Part shown: positions 11,739 to 14,382 of the stretch, piece by piece
Position numbering within the stretch: position 1 is the first letter of the stretch
How the letters are laid out: each line of letters begins with the position of its first letter
NCBI GenBank assembly: GCA_964515945.1
Contig: CAZEWY010000081.1
Location: 1 to 14,382 of the forward strand
Origin: CAYQQJ01 sp964515945
GTDB lineage: Bacteria > Pseudomonadota > Gammaproteobacteria > Pseudomonadales > Cellvibrionaceae
DNA length: 14,382 nt
Direction: 5' to 3'
Position numbers and translations under genes: made by a program
Notes under the pieces: model-generated
The model's database searches: none
What the model was told of the DNA's origin: nothing
The model's input: only the letters and a program-made list of their open reading frames with translations

Positions 11739-14382
11739 TTTCCTGCAGATTGCCCTCGTCTGCCTGGCTTACCTGTCCATTCTGTTCAGCATCGCCTACA
11801 GCACGGAGAAAGGCTGGGTACCGGACCGACTGGTCACCCACCCGGTGATCTACATCCTGTCCCTGGGGATTTTCGCCAGCGCCTGGTCCTTTTACGGCGT
11901 CATCGACCTGGCCAAGCGCTATGGCTACGGTGCCCTGACCTATTATCTCGGCACCGGCGCATTGTTTCTCTTTGCACCCATAGCACTTAAGCCCCTCGTC
12001 GAGCTGGCCCGACGCTTCCAGATTACCTCCATGGCCGACCTGCTGGTATTCCGCTACCACAGCCACCCGGTCGGCGGCGCCATTACCCTGTGCATGCTGC
12101 TGGCAATGCTGCCCTTGCTGGCGCTGCAAATACAGGCGGTGGCCGACACCATTCACCTGGTCACCAATACCCCGCAAACCTACCTCAGCGGCCGCGAGCA
12201 CCTGTTCGGTACCCGGGAGGCGGCGGCGCTGGTTTATTGCGGCGTCATCGTGCTTTTTGCCATGGTGTTCGGTTCCAACCGGGAGCATCACAAAGGTCTG
12301 ATTACGGCCATGGCTTTCGAATCCCTGGTGAAGCTGTTCGGCCTGCTCGCGGTGGGCACCTTTGTGCTCCTTCAGGTTTTTGGCGGCATGCACGGCCTGG
12401 ATGAGTGGCTGGCAACCAATCCCCAATACCTGGACGCTCTGCAAAGCCCCATCGGCGACAGTTCCAGTCACACCTTGCCGCTGGTGTTTATTGCCACCGC
12501 GGTGGCCATGCCCCACATCTTCCATATCACCGTGGTCGAGAACCCGACCAAGCATGCCACCAGCACCGTCAGCTGGGCCTTCCCCCTGTTTTTGTTGCTT
12601 ATGGCACTGCCGATTTTCCCCCTCTTGTGGGCCGGATTCGCGCTGGATATACAAACCCCCGCGCTCTACTTCCCGCTGGCAGTGCCCCTGGCGTCCGACA
12701 ACGCCATCATGTCCGTCATTGCCTTTGTCGGCGGTCTTTCGGCCGCCACCGGGGCCATGATTGCCATAGCCCTGGCCATGTCGACCATGGTCCTCAACCA
12801 CTGGATATTGCCGGCCACACCCCTGCGCACCAAAAAGGACATCTACCGGCAGTTGATCTGGATGCGCCGGATTCTGGTGGCGGTGGTGGTGCTGGCGGGC
12901 TATGTGTTCTACATCGTCATCAACAACCGCTTCAATCTCACCGAACTGGCGTTGGCCGCTTTCATAGGCACGCTCCAGTTCCTGCCCGGCATCATGGCCG
13001 TTGCCCACTGGTCCCGCGGCAATCGACGCGGACTCATGATCGGGCTGGCGGCGGGCATTAGTGTCTGGCTGCTGGGCATGTTCTGGCCGATGTTGAGTGG
13101 CACCACCCACTACACGCTTTTCGGACTGGTCGATCCTATTGCCGTGGGACCCGACCAGTGGAGCCCGATAACGCTCTGGTCCCTCGGTCTCAACACCGTC
13201 CTGTTCGTGTGGGCGTCACTGTTTTTCAAGCAGTCGGATGAAGAGCGCTACAGCGCCGAGCTGTGCGCCGAGGACGAACTGAGCCACCCGATCCGCCTCA
13301 CCCTCGACGTGCGCTCGCCCGATGACATCATCGAGCGTCTGAGCAGCCGCATAGGCGCCTCCACGGCCAGGGCGGAGGTCAATCGCGCCCTTCAGGCCCT
13401 CGGGCTCAACCCGAACGAAAGCAGACCCTATGCCCTGCGCCGCCTGCGCGACGAAGTCGAAGCCAACCTGTCGGGCCTGATGGGCATGTCCATGGCCAGT
13501 GAAATACTCGACCGGCTGATCCCCTTCAAGGTCCCGGAATCCCACACTGCCACCGATATCAACCTGATCGAAAGCCGGCTGACGCAGTTTCGCAATCATC
13601 TCACCGGCCTCGCCGCCGAATTGAACAACCTGCGCCTCTATCACCGGCGCACCCTGGAGGAACTGCCGCTGGCCACCTGCTCCATTGGCCAGGATATGGA
13701 GATTCTGATGTGGAACAGTGCCATGGCGGCCCTGACCGGTATAGACACGGATCTGGTCACCGGCTCGCACTTGCCGGACGTGGCACCACCCTGGGGAGAC
13801 CTGCTCAGTGCCTTTTCCGCATCGAGTCAGCCCCGCTTCTATAAACGCCAGATCATGCTCAACAACCGTCCCCACTGGATCACCCTCCACAAGGCGAGCA
13901 TTCCCTCGTCCTTTGCCCACCGCATCGATGGGCAGGTTATCCTGCTGGAAGACGTGACCGAGTTGCAGATGCTCGAACAGGAGCTGGTACACAGCGAGCG
14001 CCTGGCCTCGGTGGGCCGACTGGCCGCGGGCGTCGCTCACGAAATAGGCAATCCGGTAACCGGCATCGCCTGCCTGGCCCAGAACATGCGCTACGAAACC
14101 GACGACCCGGAGCTGCTTGAAACCGCTGAGCAAATACTGTCGCAGACCGACAGGGTCAGCCGCATCGTCCATTCACTGGTCAGTTTTTCCCACTCCGGTC
14201 AGCGCTCCCAGGATGAATTCGAATCCATCAACCTGCGCGAATGCGCCCAGGAAGCCATTGATCTGCTGGCCCTCCAGAAAGAGAAGCATCCGGTGGAATT
14301 CATCAATCGACTGGGCGATGACTTGCGTGCTATGGGCGACTCCCAGCGATTGATCCAGGTTTTCGTCAACCTGCTTTCCAAT
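11728..14382 (+). CDS. cbrA: CbrA-type sensor histidine kinase with transporter-like domain (3' end beyond window)
   Basis: Sensor kinase of the CbrA/CbrB system, which in Pseudomonas controls use of carbon and nitrogen sources. The 885 residues present show an N-terminal sodium:solute symporter-like domain of about a dozen membrane segments (about 1-500), a linker region (about 510-640) with RPYALRRLRDEVEANLSGLM, a PAS domain (about 640-750; EILMWNSAMAALTG), and the H-box SERLASVGRLAAGVAHEIGN with phospho-acceptor His771. The sequence stops at the N-box VFVNLLSN, so roughly the last 100 residues, with the G boxes, are missing. Similarity to Pseudomonas CbrA runs along the full length, including ESRLTQFRNHLTGLAAEL. 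The ATG at 11728 lies inside the preceding small gene and lacks a Shine-Dalgarno, which fits translational coupling. In Pseudomonas the next gene is cbrB, so the response regulator should follow. Confidence 0.94.
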   Translation, partial: MTFSFLQIALVCLAYLSILFSIAYSTEKGWVPDRLVTHPVIYILSLGIFASAWSFYGVIDLAKRYGYGALTYYLGTGALFLFAPIALKPLVELARRFQITSMADLLVFRYHSHPVGGAITLCMLLAMLPLLALQIQAVADTIHLVTNTPQTYLSGREHLFGTREAAALVYCGVIVLFAMVFGSNREHHKGLITAMAFESLVKLFGLLAVGTFVLLQVFGGMHGLDEWLATNPQYLDALQSPIGDSSSHTLPLVFIATAVAMPHIFHITVVENPTKHATSTVSWAFPLFLLLMALPIFPLLWAGFALDIQTPALYFPLAVPLASDNAIMSVIAFVGGLSAATGAMIAIALAMSTMVLNHWILPATPLRTKKDIYRQLIWMRRILVAVVVLAGYVFYIVINNRFNLTELALAAFIGTLQFLPGIMAVAHWSRGNRRGLMIGLAAGISVWLLGMFWPMLSGTTHYTLFGLVDPIAVGPDQWSPITLWSLGLNTVLFVWASLFFKQSDEERYSAELCAEDELSHPIRLTLDVRSPDDIIERLSSRIGASTARAEVNRALQALGLNPNESRPYALRRLRDEVEANLSGLMGMSMASEILDRLIPFKVPESHTATDINLIESRLTQFRNHLTGLAAELNNLRLYHRRTLEELPLATCSIGQDMEILMWNSAMAALTGIDTDLVTGSHLPDVAPPWGDLLSAFSASSQPRFYKRQIMLNNRPHWITLHKASIPSSFAHRIDGQVILLEDVTELQMLEQELVHSERLASVGRLAAGVAHEIGNPVTGIACLAQNMRYETDDPELLETAEQILSQTDRVSRIVHSLVSFSHSGQRSQDEFESINLRECAQEAIDLLALQKEKHPVEFINRLGDDLRAMGDSQRLIQVFVNLLSN

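Noticed and set aside
11704..13110. A 468-residue open frame on the minus strand opposite cbrA
   Set aside because: Its composition is extreme in Gly, His and Gln and it mirrors the membrane domain of CbrA, which is well supported by similarity on the plus strand. The same applies to the 318-residue frame at 13216-14172.
1..14382. A novel defence, secretion or biosynthetic system
   Set aside because: The genes are mostly recognisable core functions in familiar order. The unknown repeat protein has no partner set beyond an M15 peptidase, so no multi-gene system can be argued from this window.

Overview
The window looks like the chromosome of a free-living, GC-rich gammaproteobacterium, probably from Pseudomonadales in the broad sense (a Pseudomonas-, Cellvibrio- or Halieaceae-like lineage). 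This is inferred from gene content and order. The right half has sfsA facing away from dksA, then gluQ, a 58-residue membrane protein and a CbrA-type sensor kinase; I recall nearly the same dksA-gluQ-cbrA order in Pseudomonas. The mpl-ubiX pair is also arranged as in Pseudomonas. I see no rRNA, tRNA, CRISPR array, phage gene or transposase.

Layout from left to right. Positions 1-1708 (minus) hold the N-terminal two thirds of an MMPL/RND-type exporter, cut by the window edge. Positions 1709-2192 are non-coding and carry a complex hairpin repeat. Positions 2193-3023 (plus) encode a tail-anchored protein with two FHA domains. Positions 3042-5709 (minus) hold msrA, mpl and ubiX, with mpl and ubiX translationally overlapped. 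Positions 5710-5927 carry two short repeat elements. Positions 5928-6461 (plus) encode inorganic pyrophosphatase. Positions 6462-6881 are a convergent gap packed with hairpins, including two more copies of the hairpin repeat. Positions 6882-8413 (minus) hold an M15 peptidase and, downstream of it, an unknown protein with a regular 28-residue repeat. Positions 8647-8931 (plus) encode a stand-alone TfoX C-terminal-domain protein. Positions 8949-9656 (minus) are sfsA, and 9898-14382 (plus) are dksA, gluQ, a cbrX-like gene and cbrA, the last cut by the window edge.

The protein-coding genes are mostly core functions: peptidoglycan recycling (mpl), prenylated-FMN synthesis for ubiquinone (ubiX), oxidised-methionine repair in the envelope (msrA), pyrophosphate removal (ppa), ppGpp-linked transcription control (dksA), queuosine-tRNA modification (gluQ) and carbon/nitrogen sensing (cbrA). 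No island-like accessory gene cluster is visible.

The most unusual signal is non-coding. Three diverged copies of one structured repeat lie in two intergenic regions. Each has an outer inverted repeat, an inner hairpin with an AGGA-containing loop, and a short hairpin with an NGGA tetraloop. The stem sequences differ between copies while pairing is kept and the loops stay constant, which suggests selection on structure. Other points of note are a near-perfect palindrome over the -10 of the likely dksA promoter, tandem DPFA repeats in the exporter, a degenerate first FHA domain, and an exact 28-residue protein repeat.
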